DNA of 52,125 nucleotides, taken from assembly GCA_041691815.1 (NCBI GenBank), contig JBEPTZ010000017.1, forward strand, positions 1 to 52,125. Reading direction: 5' to 3'. Made by a program: the position numbers and the translations under genes. Shown piece by piece: positions 39,435 to 50,856 of this stretch. A model generated the notes under the pieces. It did no database searches. It was not told the origin of the DNA and worked only from the letters and a program-made list of their open reading frames with translations. The stretch is from 70-18 sp041691815. Its GTDB lineage: Bacteria; Pseudomonadota; Alphaproteobacteria; Acetobacterales; Acetobacteraceae. Numbering within the stretch: position 1 is the stretch's first letter; every line of letters begins with the position of its first letter.

Positions 39435-40628
39435 ATGTCCGCAGCAACCACGCGCAAACCGCGCGGCCGCCTGTTCTTCGCCAACCCCGGCCCGACCAAC
39501 ATCCCCGACAGCATCCTGCATGCCATCGGCCATCACACGGTCGATTTCCACGACCCGGAATTCATGAAGCTGTACCAGGAATGCTGGGACGGCATCCTGA
39601 AGGTGATGAAGACCACCCAGCACATGTTCATGTACACCGGCTCCGGCCATGCCGCCTGGGAAGCCAGCCTGGTCAACGTGATGTCGCCCGGTGAGACCAT
39701 CCTGATCCTGGAGACCGGCAATTTCTCCGAATCCTGGGGCCGCATGGCGCTCGATCTCGGGCTGAAGGTGCGCACGCTGGGCTGCGACTGGCGGGTCGGC
39801 GTCGACATGGCCGCTCTGCAGGCGCTGCTGGAGGCCGATACCGCGCATGAGATCAAGGCGATCGGCGCGGTGCATAACGAGACCGCCACCGGCATGTTCC
39901 TGCCGCTCGACCAAGTGCGCGCGGCGATGGACAACGCCAAGCATCCGGCGCTGCTGCTGGTCGACACCATCTCCTCGCTGGCCTGCTTCGACCTGCGGAT
40001 GGATGAATGGGGTCTCGATGTAGTGGTCGGCGGCAGCCAGAAGGGGCTGATGCTGCCCACCGGCATGGCCTTCACCGGCGTCTCCGACAAGGCGCTGGAG
40101 GCCAGCAAGAACAGCAAGATGGCCAAGCATTACTTCTCCTGGCAGGTGATGTCGGCGCGCCAGCAGCGCAGCTTCATCGGCACCGTGCCGACCAGCCAGT
40201 TCTACGGCCTGCGCGAGTCGATCCGGCTGATCGAGGAGGAGGGGCTGGAGAATGTGTTCGCCCGCCACGCCAGGCTGGCCGAGGCGGTGCGTCGCTGCGT
40301 GCGCCACTGGTCGGGCAATAACGGGCCGCAACTGTATTGCTCCAACCCGTCGCGGGAATCCGACACGGTGACCGCGGTGCTGATGCCGGAGGGGTTCGAT
40401 GCGGAAGTGGTGCGCAACACCACCAAGACCCGCTTCAACGTCTCGCTCGGCGCCGGGCTGTCCAGGCTGGCCGGCAAGGTTTTCCGCATCGGCCATCTCG
40501 GCGACCTCAACGAGCCGATGATCCTCGGCACCCTGGCCGCGGTCGAGATGGCGCTCAAGATCAACAACGTGCCGCATGGCGCCGGCGGGGTGGATGCGGC
40601 GATGGAATATCTGGCCGCCACCGCCTGA
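39435..40628 (+). CDS. Serine-glyoxylate / alanine-glyoxylate aminotransferase
   Basis: Class V PLP aminotransferase, 397 aa, moving an amino group onto glyoxylate to give glycine. Domain landmarks are RLFFANPGPTNIP near 12, GSGHAAWEASL near 70, HNETATGMFLP near 150, and the PLP-binding Lys203 in GGSQKGLMLPTGM. The C-terminal substrate Arg region is near 350-370 (LGAGLSRLAGKVFRIGHLGD). The start at 39435 has GGAAGTGAG about 8 bp upstream; the ATG at 39402 adds an unlikely leader. Serine, alanine and aspartate donors are all seen in the family. Fits with malate synthase G elsewhere in the window as another outlet for glyoxylate. Confidence 0.9.
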   Translation: MSAATTRKPRGRLFFANPGPTNIPDSILHAIGHHTVDFHDPEFMKLYQECWDGILKVMKTTQHMFMYTGSGHAAWEASLVNVMSPGETILILETGNFSESWGRMALDLGLKVRTLGCDWRVGVDMAALQALLEADTAHEIKAIGAVHNETATGMFLPLDQVRAAMDNAKHPALLLVDTISSLACFDLRMDEWGLDVVVGGSQKGLMLPTGMAFTGVSDKALEASKNSKMAKHYFSWQVMSARQQRSFIGTVPTSQFYGLRESIRLIEEEGLENVFARHARLAEAVRRCVRHWSGNNGPQLYCSNPSRESDTVTAVLMPEGFDAEVVRNTTKTRFNVSLGAGLSRLAGKVFRIGHLGDLNEPMILGTLAAVEMALKINNVPHGAGGVDAAMEYLAATA

Positions 40629-40736
40629 CGCCTACACGGCGGTTCCCGCCGCTCGGGAACCGCCGCCTGCAACCATCGGCCGCCACCGGCTGCTTGCGTC
40701 CGGAACGCGGGGCGGCCGGAATTTGGGGATACGCCG

Positions 40737-41801
40737 ATGTCGAACCCGAAAGCGCGCGCCGAGGCATTCTGCCAGCGTTTCAGCCTGCGGGTGCCGATTC
40801 TGATGGCGCCGATGGCCGGCTCCTGCCCGCCGGAACTGGCGATCGCGGTGGCGGCGGCCGGCGGCATGGGGGCCTGTGGCGCGCTGCATATGAAGCCCGA
40901 CGCGATCGCCGCCTGGGCCGGGCGGATGCGGGCGGCGAGCAACGGCGCCTTCCAGATCAACCTGTGGATCCCCGACCCGCCACCGCTGCGCGACCCGGTG
41001 CATGAGGCGGAGGTGCGCGAATTCCTCGGCCAATGGGGGCCGCCGGTGGCCGCCGAGGCCGGCGACGCCGGGCTGCCGGATTTCGCCGCTCAGTGTGAGG
41101 CGCTGCTGGCTGCCGGGCCGGCGGTGATCTCGTCGATCATGGGGCTGTATCCGCCGGAATTCGTCGCCCGGTTCAAGGCGCGCGGCATCGCCTGGTTTGC
41201 CACCGTGACCACCGTGGCCGAGGCACTGGCCGCCGAGGCTGCCGGTGCCGATGTGGTGGTGGCGCAGGGGGCGGAGGCCGGCGGCCACCGTGGCGCCTTC
41301 GACGCCAACGCAGCGGAGCGGCAGGCGGTAGGCCTGTTCGCGCTGCTGCCGGCGGTGGTGGACGCGGTGCGTCTGCCGGTGGTGGCCACTGGCGGCATTG
41401 CCGATGGGCGCGGCGTGGCCGCCGCGCTGCTGCTCGGCGCCAGCGCGGCACAGATCGGCAGCGGCCTGTTGCGCAGCCCGGAGGCGGCGATTGACCCGGT
41501 CTGGGCGGCCGCACTCGGCACCACCCGTCCGGAGGACACGGTGGTGACGCGGGCATTCAGCGGCCGTGCCGGGCGCGGGGTGGCGACCACCTACACCGCG
41601 GCGGCGGCATCCGGCCCCGCCCCGGCGCCCTATCCGGTGCAGCGCGGGCTGACCGCCGGAATGCGGGTGGCCGGCAAGGAGGCGCGCGATCTTCAGCGCA
41701 TGCAGGCCTGGGGCGGGCAGGCGGCCTGGCTGGGCCGCGACGAACCGGCCGCGGCCGCGGTGCGGCGCATCTGGGACGAGGCCAGCGCGCTGCTGGGCTA
41801 A
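40737..41801 (+). CDS. Nitronate monooxygenase (2-nitropropane dioxygenase family)
   Basis: FMN-dependent TIM-barrel oxygenase that detoxifies alkyl nitronates such as propionate-3-nitronate. 354 aa. Visible landmarks are VPILMAPMAGSCPPEL at 19-34, with the FMN-phosphate-binding C-terminal half GAEAGGHRGAF near 178-188 (catalytic-region His), VVATGGIADGRGVAAALLLGASAAQIGSGLL near 220-250, and RAFSGRAGRGV near 270. GGGATACGCCG lies before the start. It follows the aminotransferase by 108 bp on the same strand. Natural substrate uncertain, as for most of the family. Confidence 0.9.
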   Translation: MSNPKARAEAFCQRFSLRVPILMAPMAGSCPPELAIAVAAAGGMGACGALHMKPDAIAAWAGRMRAASNGAFQINLWIPDPPPLRDPVHEAEVREFLGQWGPPVAAEAGDAGLPDFAAQCEALLAAGPAVISSIMGLYPPEFVARFKARGIAWFATVTTVAEALAAEAAGADVVVAQGAEAGGHRGAFDANAAERQAVGLFALLPAVVDAVRLPVVATGGIADGRGVAAALLLGASAAQIGSGLLRSPEAAIDPVWAAALGTTRPEDTVVTRAFSGRAGRGVATTYTAAAASGPAPAPYPVQRGLTAGMRVAGKEARDLQRMQAWGGQAAWLGRDEPAAAAVRRIWDEASALLG

Positions 41802-41915
41802 CCCTCAGCCATGCGGCCTCGGGGCTTTGCGGCGCGGCGCGGGACAGGGTAAATGCCCCCAGCTTCCGCGTGCTGTGATGCGGAGGCGGCCCACGGACAG
41901 GCGGACGCAAGGCAC

Positions 41916-43640
<1,725 letters not shown>

Positions 43641-43647
43641 GCCGCCG

Positions 43648-44229
43648 CTACAACCCGGTGGCGAGCCGCGCCATTACCACGATGATCGCCACCTGCATCG
43701 CCCCCTGGAACGCCACCGCGTAGACGTAGCGCCGCATCAGCCGGCCGATCCGCGCCCCGTCCGGCTGCGGCTTGCGTAGTTCGAAATACACCAGCAGGTT
43801 GGCCGGCAGCAGCACGCCGAGCCCCTGCACGGTCAGGATCGTCACGATCACCAGTGCCGCCAGCACCCAGCCGAACCCCGGCCACGGTGCATCGAGAAAT
43901 CCCAGATGGCTGGCCAGAAACCACCCGGCGGTGGTGGTCATAATCGACAGCGTCGGCAGCAGGAACAGCGTCTTCGGCATCAGCCGCAGCACCATCGCGC
44001 GGCGCGCCGGCGGCGGCAGCCGGCGCATGATCGGCCCCAGCACGAAGCCGAGGAACAGGTCGATCCCGGTCCACAGCACGCCGGACATCACATGCACGAA
44101 ATTCAGCAGCCACTGGCTGTCGGCGTTGATCGCCACCACCAGCACCGCCAGCGCCGCCGCCACCCACCACAAATTGCGCAGGTCGATCGCCGGCGCGTCG
44201 TCCTGCACGGCCATCGCGGCGTGCGACAT
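43648..44229 (-). CDS. Polytopic membrane protein, unrecognised
   Basis: 193-aa inner-membrane protein with about five hydrophobic segments (22-36, 43-67, 85-106, 118-148, 168-188). The second contains NFVHVMSGVLWTGIDLFLGFVLGP, a His-Val-Met...Leu-Trp-x-Gly pattern like that of CopD or PuuD-type heme/redox membrane proteins, so a heme-binding role is possible but unproven. The last loop is ELRKPQPDGARIGRLMRR. It lies opposite glnS and 56 bp upstream of the M20 dipeptidase gene's stop. Start at 44229; no strong ribosome site. Confidence 0.7.
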   Translation of the reverse strand: MSHAAMAVQDDAPAIDLRNLWWVAAALAVLVVAINADSQWLLNFVHVMSGVLWTGIDLFLGFVLGPIMRRLPPPARRAMVLRLMPKTLFLLPTLSIMTTTAGWFLASHLGFLDAPWPGFGWVLAALVIVTILTVQGLGVLLPANLLVYFELRKPQPDGARIGRLMRRYVYAVAFQGAMQVAIIVVMARLATGL

Positions 44230-44285
44230 TCTGTTGCCCCCCGCGCGCAGCCTCGCGCCGACTCCCCGCCGCCGTCAATCGGGCC

Positions 44286-45677
44286 TCAGCCCGCCCCCAA
44301 CTTCCCCAGCAGCCGCGCATGGCTGCGCGCCCCCTGATGGAAGCAGCGCACCTCGAACTTCTCGTTCGGGCTGTGCACCTGGTCGTCCTCCAGCCCGAAG
44401 CCCATCAGCACGCAATCCATGCCCAGCTCCCGCCCGATGGTATCCACCACCGGAATCGACCCGCCGCAGCCGATCAGCGCCGCCGGCTTGCCATACTCGT
44501 CGGCCAGCGCCTCTTGCGCCGCCCGCATGAACCGGCTGTCGAGCGACATCTCGATCGCCGGGCTGCTGCCCAGCACCGGAAACTCCAGCTTCGCGTCTGC
44601 CGGCACCCGGGCGGTCATAAACGCCCGAAACCCCTCGGCCACCTTGTCCGGGTCCTGCCCCGGCACCAGGCGGAACGACACCTTGGCCGAGGCTTCCGAC
44701 GGGATCACCGTCTTGGTCCCAGGCCCGGTATAGCCGCCCCAGATGCCGCAGATATCCGCCGTCGGCCGCGCCCACAGTCGCTCCAGACCACCACGCCCGG
44801 CCTCGCCGGCCGGCTCGGTCAGCCCGATATCGCCGAGGAACCGCGCCTCGTCGAACCCCAGGCTGGCCCACTGGTTGGCCTTGCCCACCGAGATATCGCG
44901 CACCCCGTCATAAAACCCCGGCACCTGGATGCGCCCCTGGTCGTCCTGCAACTGCCCCAGTGCCTTGGTCAGCGCGTTGATCGGGTTCAGCGCCGAGCCG
45001 CCATACATGCCGGAATGCAGGTCGCGGCTGGCCGCCTTCAGGATCACCTCCATATAGGTCATGCCGCGCAGGCTGGCGCTGATCGCCGGCGTGTCGATAT
45101 CCCACATCCCGGTATCGGAGATGATGCACACATCGGCCCGCAACTCGTCGCGATTGGCGATCACGAACGGCTTGAAGGTGATACTGCCGGTCTCCTCCTC
45201 GCCCTCGATCACCACGCTGATCCGGCAGGGTAGCGAGCCGGTCTCCTCCACCCAGGCGCGGAACGCCGCCAGCCACATCGACACCTGGCCCTTGTCGTCC
45301 ACCGCGCCGCGCGCATAAACCCGCTTGCCATGCGGCCCGTCCACCTCGGTCGGCTCGAACGGCGGATAGGTCCACAGTTCCACCGGGTCGGCCGGCTGCA
45401 CGTCGTAATGCCCGTAATACAGCAGATGCGGCCCCTTGCCGCCGGCCGGCCCCGGATGATGCGCCACCACCGCCGGATGCCCACCGGCCTCGCGCAGCGT
45501 GGCCGCAAACCCCAGCGATTCGAGATCGGCCCGCACATGCTCGGCCGCACGCCGGCAATCCCCGGCATGCTCCGGCTGCGCCCCGATGCTGGGAATCCGC
45601 AGCCAGTCTATCCACCGTGCTTTGGCCGCCGGCAAACCCGCATCCAGCCGCGCCAATACCTGATCCGTCGTGCTCAT
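44286..45677 (-). CDS. M20/M25 family dipeptidase
   Basis: Di-metal peptidase, 463 aa, similar to bacterial PepV/CNDP-type dipeptidases. Metal and catalytic landmarks are LLYYGHYDVQPADP near 82-95 (His/Asp), YARGAVDDKGQ near 115 (Asp), EGEEETGS near 153 (Glu, catalytic Glu) and a C-terminal His region FHQGARSHAR. The lid/dimer domain at about 200-330 includes LHSGMYGGSALNPINAL. Cytoplasmic; no signal peptide. Precise peptide substrate unknown. A REP-like hairpin block lies just upstream (45739-45801) and an amidase gene follows that. Confidence 0.9.
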   Translation of the reverse strand: MSTTDQVLARLDAGLPAAKARWIDWLRIPSIGAQPEHAGDCRRAAEHVRADLESLGFAATLREAGGHPAVVAHHPGPAGGKGPHLLYYGHYDVQPADPVELWTYPPFEPTEVDGPHGKRVYARGAVDDKGQVSMWLAAFRAWVEETGSLPCRISVVIEGEEETGSITFKPFVIANRDELRADVCIISDTGMWDIDTPAISASLRGMTYMEVILKAASRDLHSGMYGGSALNPINALTKALGQLQDDQGRIQVPGFYDGVRDISVGKANQWASLGFDEARFLGDIGLTEPAGEAGRGGLERLWARPTADICGIWGGYTGPGTKTVIPSEASAKVSFRLVPGQDPDKVAEGFRAFMTARVPADAKLEFPVLGSSPAIEMSLDSRFMRAAQEALADEYGKPAALIGCGGSIPVVDTIGRELGMDCVLMGFGLEDDQVHSPNEKFEVRCFHQGARSHARLLGKLGAG

Positions 45678-45738
45678 CGTGCCGTCCTATCGTGTCTGTC
45701 GCGCCATGGTACCGCCGTTACGCCACCAGGCAAGGTCG

Positions 45739-45801
45739 GGGGTTCCAAGGGCTATGCCCCCAATACTTCAAGCATGGGCGGGGTGCGGGGCCGCGCCCCG
45801 C
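45739..45801. repeat. GC-rich REP-like hairpin block
   Basis: Small stem GGGC-TAT-GCCC (45749-45759) and a larger one, GCGGGGTGCGG with CCGCGCCCCGC (45778-45801, one G-T pair). It lies within 5 bp of the amidase stop and upstream of the dipeptidase start. Such GC-rich GGGG...CCCC repeats are common intergenic or terminator-associated sequences in this group. I see only this copy here. Confidence 0.5.
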
Positions 45802-45805
45802 CGCT

Positions 45806-47254
45806 TCACACTTCCGGCGGCACCTCACCCGCCTGCGGCTCAATCGGCAACAGCCGATCCAGTCCGCTCACCCGCTCGAACAACCCCGCCGCCGCCAGCG
45901 CCCGCGCCTCCTGCCGCGCCGGCGCCACCACCTGCAGCCCCACCGGCCGCCCGAACCGATCGAACCCGCACGGCACCGCCACCGCCGGGCACGAGGTCAG
46001 CGTGATCGCCGAGGTCAGCGCGCTGCCGGCGATATAATTGGTCAGCTCCACCCCATCTACCCTGGTCCGCGCCCGCAGCGCCACATCCCACGCCGGCGTC
46101 GCCGAACCCGGCGTCACCAGCACGTCATAACGCTCGAAGAACGCCGCAAACCGCCGATACAACGCCGCCCGCTCCCGTTCCGCCCAGGCCAGCCGGCTGG
46201 CCGACTGCTTCAACCCCTGCTCGGTATTCCAGATGATATCCGGCTTGAACTGCTCGCGATGGGCGGCGATCTGCAACTCCCGATCCACCACGAAATGCTG
46301 GCTGCGCAGTGCCAGGAAAATATCCTCCACCTCGCCAAGCTCAGGAAACGCCTCGTCCACCGTGCAGCCGACCTCCTCGAACCGCCGCACCTCGCGCGCA
46401 CAAATCTCCCGCGTCTCGCGATCCACCGGCAGCCGCCCGCCGAAATTGGCGGTGAACGCCACCCGCAACCCACCCCTGGCCTCCGCCACCGCATTGACAA
46501 AACTCCGCGCCGGCGCATCGAACGTCAGCGGATCGAGCACATCGTACCCCGCCATTGCATCCAGCCCCAGCGCCAAGTCGGCAATATTGCGCGCCATCGG
46601 CCCCTGCACCGACAGCGGCGAGAACAGATTATTGCTGGTCCCCCGTGTCACCCGCCCAGGCGAGGCGCGAATCCCCACCACCGAGCACAACGTCGCCGGC
46701 CCGCGCAGGCTGCCGCCATGGTCCGAGCCATGCGCCAGCCAAACCTGCCCGGTCGCCAGCGCCACCGCCCCACCGCCAGTGCTGCCGCCGCAGGTCAACG
46801 CGGTATTCCACGGATTCAACGTCCGCCCGAACACCTCGTTGAAGGTGTTCCCGCCCGCCCCGAACTCCGGCGTATTCGACTTGGCGATCACAATGCCGCC
46901 CTTCCGCTCGATCCGCTCCACCAGCGGATGCGACCGCTCCGGCACATGATCGCGGAACAACGGCGACCCATAGGTGGTCCGCACCCCCGCCACATCCGCC
47001 AGGTCCTTGATCGCCACCGGCAACCCGCCCAGCCACCCCGGCTCCCCCTCGGCCTCCCGCCGCCGCCCCGCCATCAACGCCCGCGCATGCACCCGCGCCC
47101 GCTCGAAACACCGCGTCGGCAACGCATTCACCGCCCCATCCACCGCCTCGATCCGCGCCTCGGCGGCATCGATCAACTCCAGCGGCGACACCTCACCGCG
47201 CCGCAGCCGAGCCACGGCTTCGGTGGCGGTCAGGCGGATCAGGTCGTCGGACAT
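45806..47254 (-). CDS. Amidase-signature family amidohydrolase
   Basis: 482-aa amidase-signature enzyme (GatA/AmiE-like class, not clearly GatA). The Ser-cisSer-Lys triad is visible: Lys in LPVAIKDLADVAG near 82, the cis-Ser in CGGSTGGGAV near 158, and the nucleophile Ser in GSDHGGSLRGPA near 182. The second Ser of the usual GGSSGG is Thr here. The C-terminal half has TLTSCPAVAVPCG. Start at 47254; the ORF is open upstream to 47302 through the hairpin repeat, but MSDDLIRL is the sensible start. No gatB/gatC beside it, so a free-standing amidase. The organism also has glnS. Confidence 0.88.
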   Translation of the reverse strand: MSDDLIRLTATEAVARLRRGEVSPLELIDAAEARIEAVDGAVNALPTRCFERARVHARALMAGRRREAEGEPGWLGGLPVAIKDLADVAGVRTTYGSPLFRDHVPERSHPLVERIERKGGIVIAKSNTPEFGAGGNTFNEVFGRTLNPWNTALTCGGSTGGGAVALATGQVWLAHGSDHGGSLRGPATLCSVVGIRASPGRVTRGTSNNLFSPLSVQGPMARNIADLALGLDAMAGYDVLDPLTFDAPARSFVNAVAEARGGLRVAFTANFGGRLPVDRETREICAREVRRFEEVGCTVDEAFPELGEVEDIFLALRSQHFVVDRELQIAAHREQFKPDIIWNTEQGLKQSASRLAWAERERAALYRRFAAFFERYDVLVTPGSATPAWDVALRARTRVDGVELTNYIAGSALTSAITLTSCPAVAVPCGFDRFGRPVGLQVVAPARQEARALAAAGLFERVSGLDRLLPIEPQAGEVPPEV

Positions 47255-47277
47255 GGCGCAGCCCTCCAAGGCAAGCA

Positions 47278-47398
47278 GTTCTTTTTTGAAAAAAAGAACC
47301 AAAAAACCTTATCCGCCTTGCAACAGCGGAGGGGCGGAGACTCCGTACACTCCAATGGATAAAAAGTTTTTTTGCTTCTTTTTGTTCACAAAAAGAAG
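47278..47398. repeat. Full composite three-hairpin element between trpE and amidase
   Basis: The left hairpin GTTCTTTTTT/AAAAAAGAAC is at 47278-47299, then an A-tract. The central fold is bounded by TTATCC and GGATAA, then a T-tract and the right hairpin CTTCTTTTTGT/ACAAAAAGAAG at 47375-47398. It starts 3 bp beyond the trpE stop (47402). Its centre shares CCGCCTTG and GACTCCGTACACTCCAATGGAT with the copy at 36339. Confidence 0.85.
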
Positions 47399-47401
47399 AT
47401 C

Positions 47402-48916
47402 TTATACTCCATTCCCCGCCGCAAACCGCACCGCCGCCTCGGCCGCGCGGAACAGCGCCCGCGCCTTCTGCTGGCATTCCTCGTATTCCGAGATCGGGTC
47501 CGAATCGGCCACGATCCCGGCCCCGGCCTGTACGTGCATCACGCCGTCTTTCACAACCGCCATGCGCAGCCCGATGCAGGTATCCATCGTGCCATCGGCG
47601 GCGAAGTACCCGATGCAGCCGGCATAGATGCCCCGCCTGGTCGGCTCCATCTCCTCGATGATCTCCATTGCCCGCACCTTCGGGGCGCCGGACAGCGTGC
47701 CGGCCGGAAACCCGCCCATCAGCGCGTCCAGCGCATCCAGCCCCGGCGCGATCGTGCCCTGCACGTCCGACATGATGTGCATCACATGGCTGAACCGCTC
47801 GATGGCGAAGCTCTCGGTCACCTTCACGCTGCCGATCGCACTCACCCGGCCGACATCGTTGCGCCCGAGATCAAGCAGCATCAGATGCTCGGCGCGCTCC
47901 TTCGGGTCGGCCAGCAGCTCCTGCTCCAGCCGCTGGTCCTCCTCGTGCGTGGCGCCGCGCTTGCGGGTGCCGGCCAGCGGCCGGATGGTCACCGTGTTGT
48001 CGCGCAGCCGCACCAGGATCTCCGGGCTGGAACACACCACCGAGAAGCCGCCGAGGTCCATGAACACCAGGAACGGCGCCGGGTTGATCCGCCGCAGCGC
48101 CCGATACAGCGCGAACGGCGGCAGCGCGAACGGCGCCGAGAAGCGCTGGCTCGGCACCACCTGGAAGGCATCGCCGGCGCGGATATACTCCTTCACCCGC
48201 TCCACCACGGCGATGAACTCATCACGGGTGAAGTTGGATTCCGGCTCCGGCACCGGCGGCAGCGCCACCGGCGGGGCGGCCAGCGGAATCGGCCGCGCCA
48301 GCGCCGCCTCGGCCTCGGCCAGCCTGGTCTGCGCCGCCTCCCACGCCCGCGCCGGCGGTATCCCGTCGCGCGGATACACCGGCGCCGCCAGCGTCAGCAG
48401 GTCGGTCACATTGTCGAAAATGGCGAACAACTGCGGCCGCCCGAGAATCGCCTCGGGAATCCCCAGCGCATCGACATTCTTCGCCGGCAGCCGCTCCATC
48501 TGCCGCACCATGTCGTAGCCCAGGTAGCCGATCAGCCCGCCGCACATCGGCGGCAGCCCCTCCGGCAGTTCCATCCGGCTCTCGGCGATCAGCGCCCGCA
48601 GGCTTTCCAGCGGCGGCCGCGCATCCGGCGCAAACGCGAACGGGGCGGCATGCGCATCGCGGTTCAGTTCCGCCACCCCCGCCCGGCAGCGCCAGATCAA
48701 ATCCGGGTCATAGCCGATGATCGAATACCGCCCGCGCGACGCGCCGCCCTCGACGCTCTCCAGCAGAAAGCTGTTCGGCCGGCCATGCGCCAGCTTGAGG
48801 AACGCCGCCACCGGCGTTTCCAGGTCGGCCACGCCGCGCCGCCACAGCACCTGGCCATGCCCCTGCTCGTATCCTTCGCGGAAGGCGGCATAGCCGGGGG
48901 CGGCGGTGGCGTTCAT
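47402..48916 (-). CDS. trpE: Anthranilate synthase component I
   Basis: Converts chorismate to anthranilate in the first committed step of tryptophan synthesis. 504 aa. The feedback-inhibition motif is intact (SFLLESVEGG near 49-58). Chorismate-binding core landmarks are AFQVVPSQRF near 258, PFLVFMDLGG, SPEILVRL, RPLAGTRKRG near 322, EERAEHLMLLDLGRNDVGRV near 350, and GAPKVRAMEIIEEMEP near 425. No trpG/trpD follows in this window: a hairpin repeat closes the gene. It is 32 bp downstream of ppiD on the same strand and probably cotranscribed with it, the order seen in relatives. Confidence 0.97.
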   Translation of the reverse strand: MNATAAPGYAAFREGYEQGHGQVLWRRGVADLETPVAAFLKLAHGRPNSFLLESVEGGASRGRYSIIGYDPDLIWRCRAGVAELNRDAHAAPFAFAPDARPPLESLRALIAESRMELPEGLPPMCGGLIGYLGYDMVRQMERLPAKNVDALGIPEAILGRPQLFAIFDNVTDLLTLAAPVYPRDGIPPARAWEAAQTRLAEAEAALARPIPLAAPPVALPPVPEPESNFTRDEFIAVVERVKEYIRAGDAFQVVPSQRFSAPFALPPFALYRALRRINPAPFLVFMDLGGFSVVCSSPEILVRLRDNTVTIRPLAGTRKRGATHEEDQRLEQELLADPKERAEHLMLLDLGRNDVGRVSAIGSVKVTESFAIERFSHVMHIMSDVQGTIAPGLDALDALMGGFPAGTLSGAPKVRAMEIIEEMEPTRRGIYAGCIGYFAADGTMDTCIGLRMAVVKDGVMHVQAGAGIVADSDPISEYEECQQKARALFRAAEAAVRFAAGNGV

Positions 48917-48948
48917 CGTGGGGCTCGTGTGTTTGTTGCGTTCAGGCG

Positions 48949-50856
48949 TTAGTCGTTGGCGACGATGGTCGCGGCCAGCGTCTGGTTGATCACCGGCCTG
49001 CCGCGATTGCGCAGCGCCAGCGTCACGGCGTTCTCGATATCGTCGCCGATCGACTTGGTCAGCGCGTCCTGCACCTGGTCATAGCCGACCGGATCGGCCG
49101 CCGGGTCAGCCGCCTGGATGTCCGCCAGCACCGCGACGACGAAGCCATCCGCGGTCTCCACCATGGTCGGCGCCCCCTGCTTCAGGGTGAACAGCGGCCC
49201 GACCAGTTGCTCCGCCACGCCCGCCGCCGGTGCCGCGCGGCCCACCGGCGGCAGGCGCTGCACGGTGCCACCGGCAATCGCCGCGGCGGCGGCGAAACTC
49301 TGCCCGGCCTTGATCGCCTCCATGGCGTTGGTTGCCGCCACGTTCTGGCTGTGCCGGCGGGCATCGGCGGTCCAGTCCGCCACCACCTTGTCGTGCACCT
49401 CGGCCAACGGCTTCGGCTGCGGCGGGATCACCGCGTCCAGCGAGAAGGCGAAGAACGACTGCGCCGCGTTAGGGTCGTGCGGCGCCTCGATCAGCTGCGC
49501 CGGGTCGCCCTGCTTGGCCTTGAACACGGCGGTGATCAGCGCCTCGCGCAGCTTGTCGTCACCCGGGATCGGCGCTGGCTTGCCATTGAGCGCGTTGCCC
49601 TCGGCATCCAGCGTGCCGCTGACCGCCGCCACGCCGAGATCGGCCGGCAGGGCGTCGAGCGCGGTGCCGGCGCTCAGCATGTCGTCGATCTTGTTGGCGC
49701 GGTCATAGATCAGGTCGGCCGCCTTGTTGGCCAGCACCTGCGCCTTCAGTTCCGGCCGCACCTGGTCCAGCGTCTTGTCGCCGGCCGGCGTGATCGCGGT
49801 CACCTTCAGCACGTGCCAGCCGAGCGCGCTGTGCACCGGCGGCGGCACCTCGTCCTTGGCCGCGGAGAACGCCACCTTGGCCAGTTCCGGCGCCGGAATC
49901 TCGGCCTGCACGGCGTCCGACAACTCCACCGGCGCGCCGCCATCCTTCACCGCCAGTTCCTTGACCGCGGCCCAGTCCGCACCCGCCCGCCACGCCTCGG
50001 CCAGCGCCTTGGCCTTGGCCTCGTCCTGATACAGCACCACCTCGATGGTCCGCTTTTCCGGCTGCTGGAAATCGGTCTTGCGCGCCTCGTAGGCCGCCTT
50101 GATCTCGTCGTCGCTGACCTGGATGTCCTTGGCCACGGTATCCGGCGACAGCACGATCGCCTTGATCCGCCGCTGCTCCGGGGTGGAATACTGGTCCTTG
50201 TGGTTCTCGTACCAGCGCTGCAGCTCGGCATCGCTCGGTGCCGGCGGGGCAGGGGCGGCGGCGAACGGGAAGGCCAGCGTATCAGCCACCCGCTTCTCAT
50301 GCTGGAAGGCATAGACCTCCCTGGTCATCAGCGCCGGGCTGGTGGTGCCGGCACGCACCGCGCCCATGAACTGCTGCTGCAGCAGGTCGATGCGCAGCAG
50401 TTCGAGAAAACCGGCCTCGGTATAGTTATTGTTGCGCAGCACCGAGAGGAACAGGTTCCTGTCGAATTTGCCGTCCTTGTCCTTGAACCCCGGCATGGCG
50501 AACGCCGCCTGGCGCAGCGCGGTATCCGGCGCCACCACCCCGTCCCGCTCCACCGCCGCCACCACCGCGGTGCGGGTCACCAGCCCCTCCAGCGCCTGGC
50601 TGGCCACCTGGCGGCGGATTTCCGTGGTCGGGCTGGCGGTGCCCATCATGCGCTGCACCTCGGCCATCTGCCGGCGATACGCCTCGTTGGCCTGCGGCAT
50701 CTCGATGCTCTGCCCGGCCACCTTGGCCACCCAGGTCTCCACGCCGATCTTGGTGATCACGTCGCCGACGCCCCAGATCACGAACACCCCGGCCAGCAGC
50801 ATGAAAAACAGCTTCGCCGGCCAGGTTTCGAGCATGCGGCGTATCAGAGTGATCAT
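48949..50856 (-). CDS. ppiD: Peptidyl-prolyl isomerase/chaperone PpiD-like
   Basis: Membrane-anchored periplasmic folding factor, 635 aa, that assists proteins leaving the Sec translocon. One N-terminal helix at about 12-34 (WPAKLFFMLLAGVFVIWGVG). The SurA_N-like region is at about 35-180 (AYRRQMAEVQRMMG, LLQQQFMGAV). The parvulin-type domain lies near 230-360 (LGWHVLKVTAI). Ala-rich linkers and a second degenerate domain lead to the C-terminus (VETADGFVVAVLADIQ). Start at 50856. Divergent from tpiA with a 119-bp gap, followed by trpE. Confidence 0.93.
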   Translation of the reverse strand: MITLIRRMLETWPAKLFFMLLAGVFVIWGVGDVITKIGVETWVAKVAGQSIEMPQANEAYRRQMAEVQRMMGTASPTTEIRRQVASQALEGLVTRTAVVAAVERDGVVAPDTALRQAAFAMPGFKDKDGKFDRNLFLSVLRNNNYTEAGFLELLRIDLLQQQFMGAVRAGTTSPALMTREVYAFQHEKRVADTLAFPFAAAPAPPAPSDAELQRWYENHKDQYSTPEQRRIKAIVLSPDTVAKDIQVSDDEIKAAYEARKTDFQQPEKRTIEVVLYQDEAKAKALAEAWRAGADWAAVKELAVKDGGAPVELSDAVQAEIPAPELAKVAFSAAKDEVPPPVHSALGWHVLKVTAITPAGDKTLDQVRPELKAQVLANKAADLIYDRANKIDDMLSAGTALDALPADLGVAAVSGTLDAEGNALNGKPAPIPGDDKLREALITAVFKAKQGDPAQLIEAPHDPNAAQSFFAFSLDAVIPPQPKPLAEVHDKVVADWTADARRHSQNVAATNAMEAIKAGQSFAAAAAIAGGTVQRLPPVGRAAPAAGVAEQLVGPLFTLKQGAPTMVETADGFVVAVLADIQAADPAADPVGYDQVQDALTKSIGDDIENAVTLALRNRGRPVINQTLAATIVAND

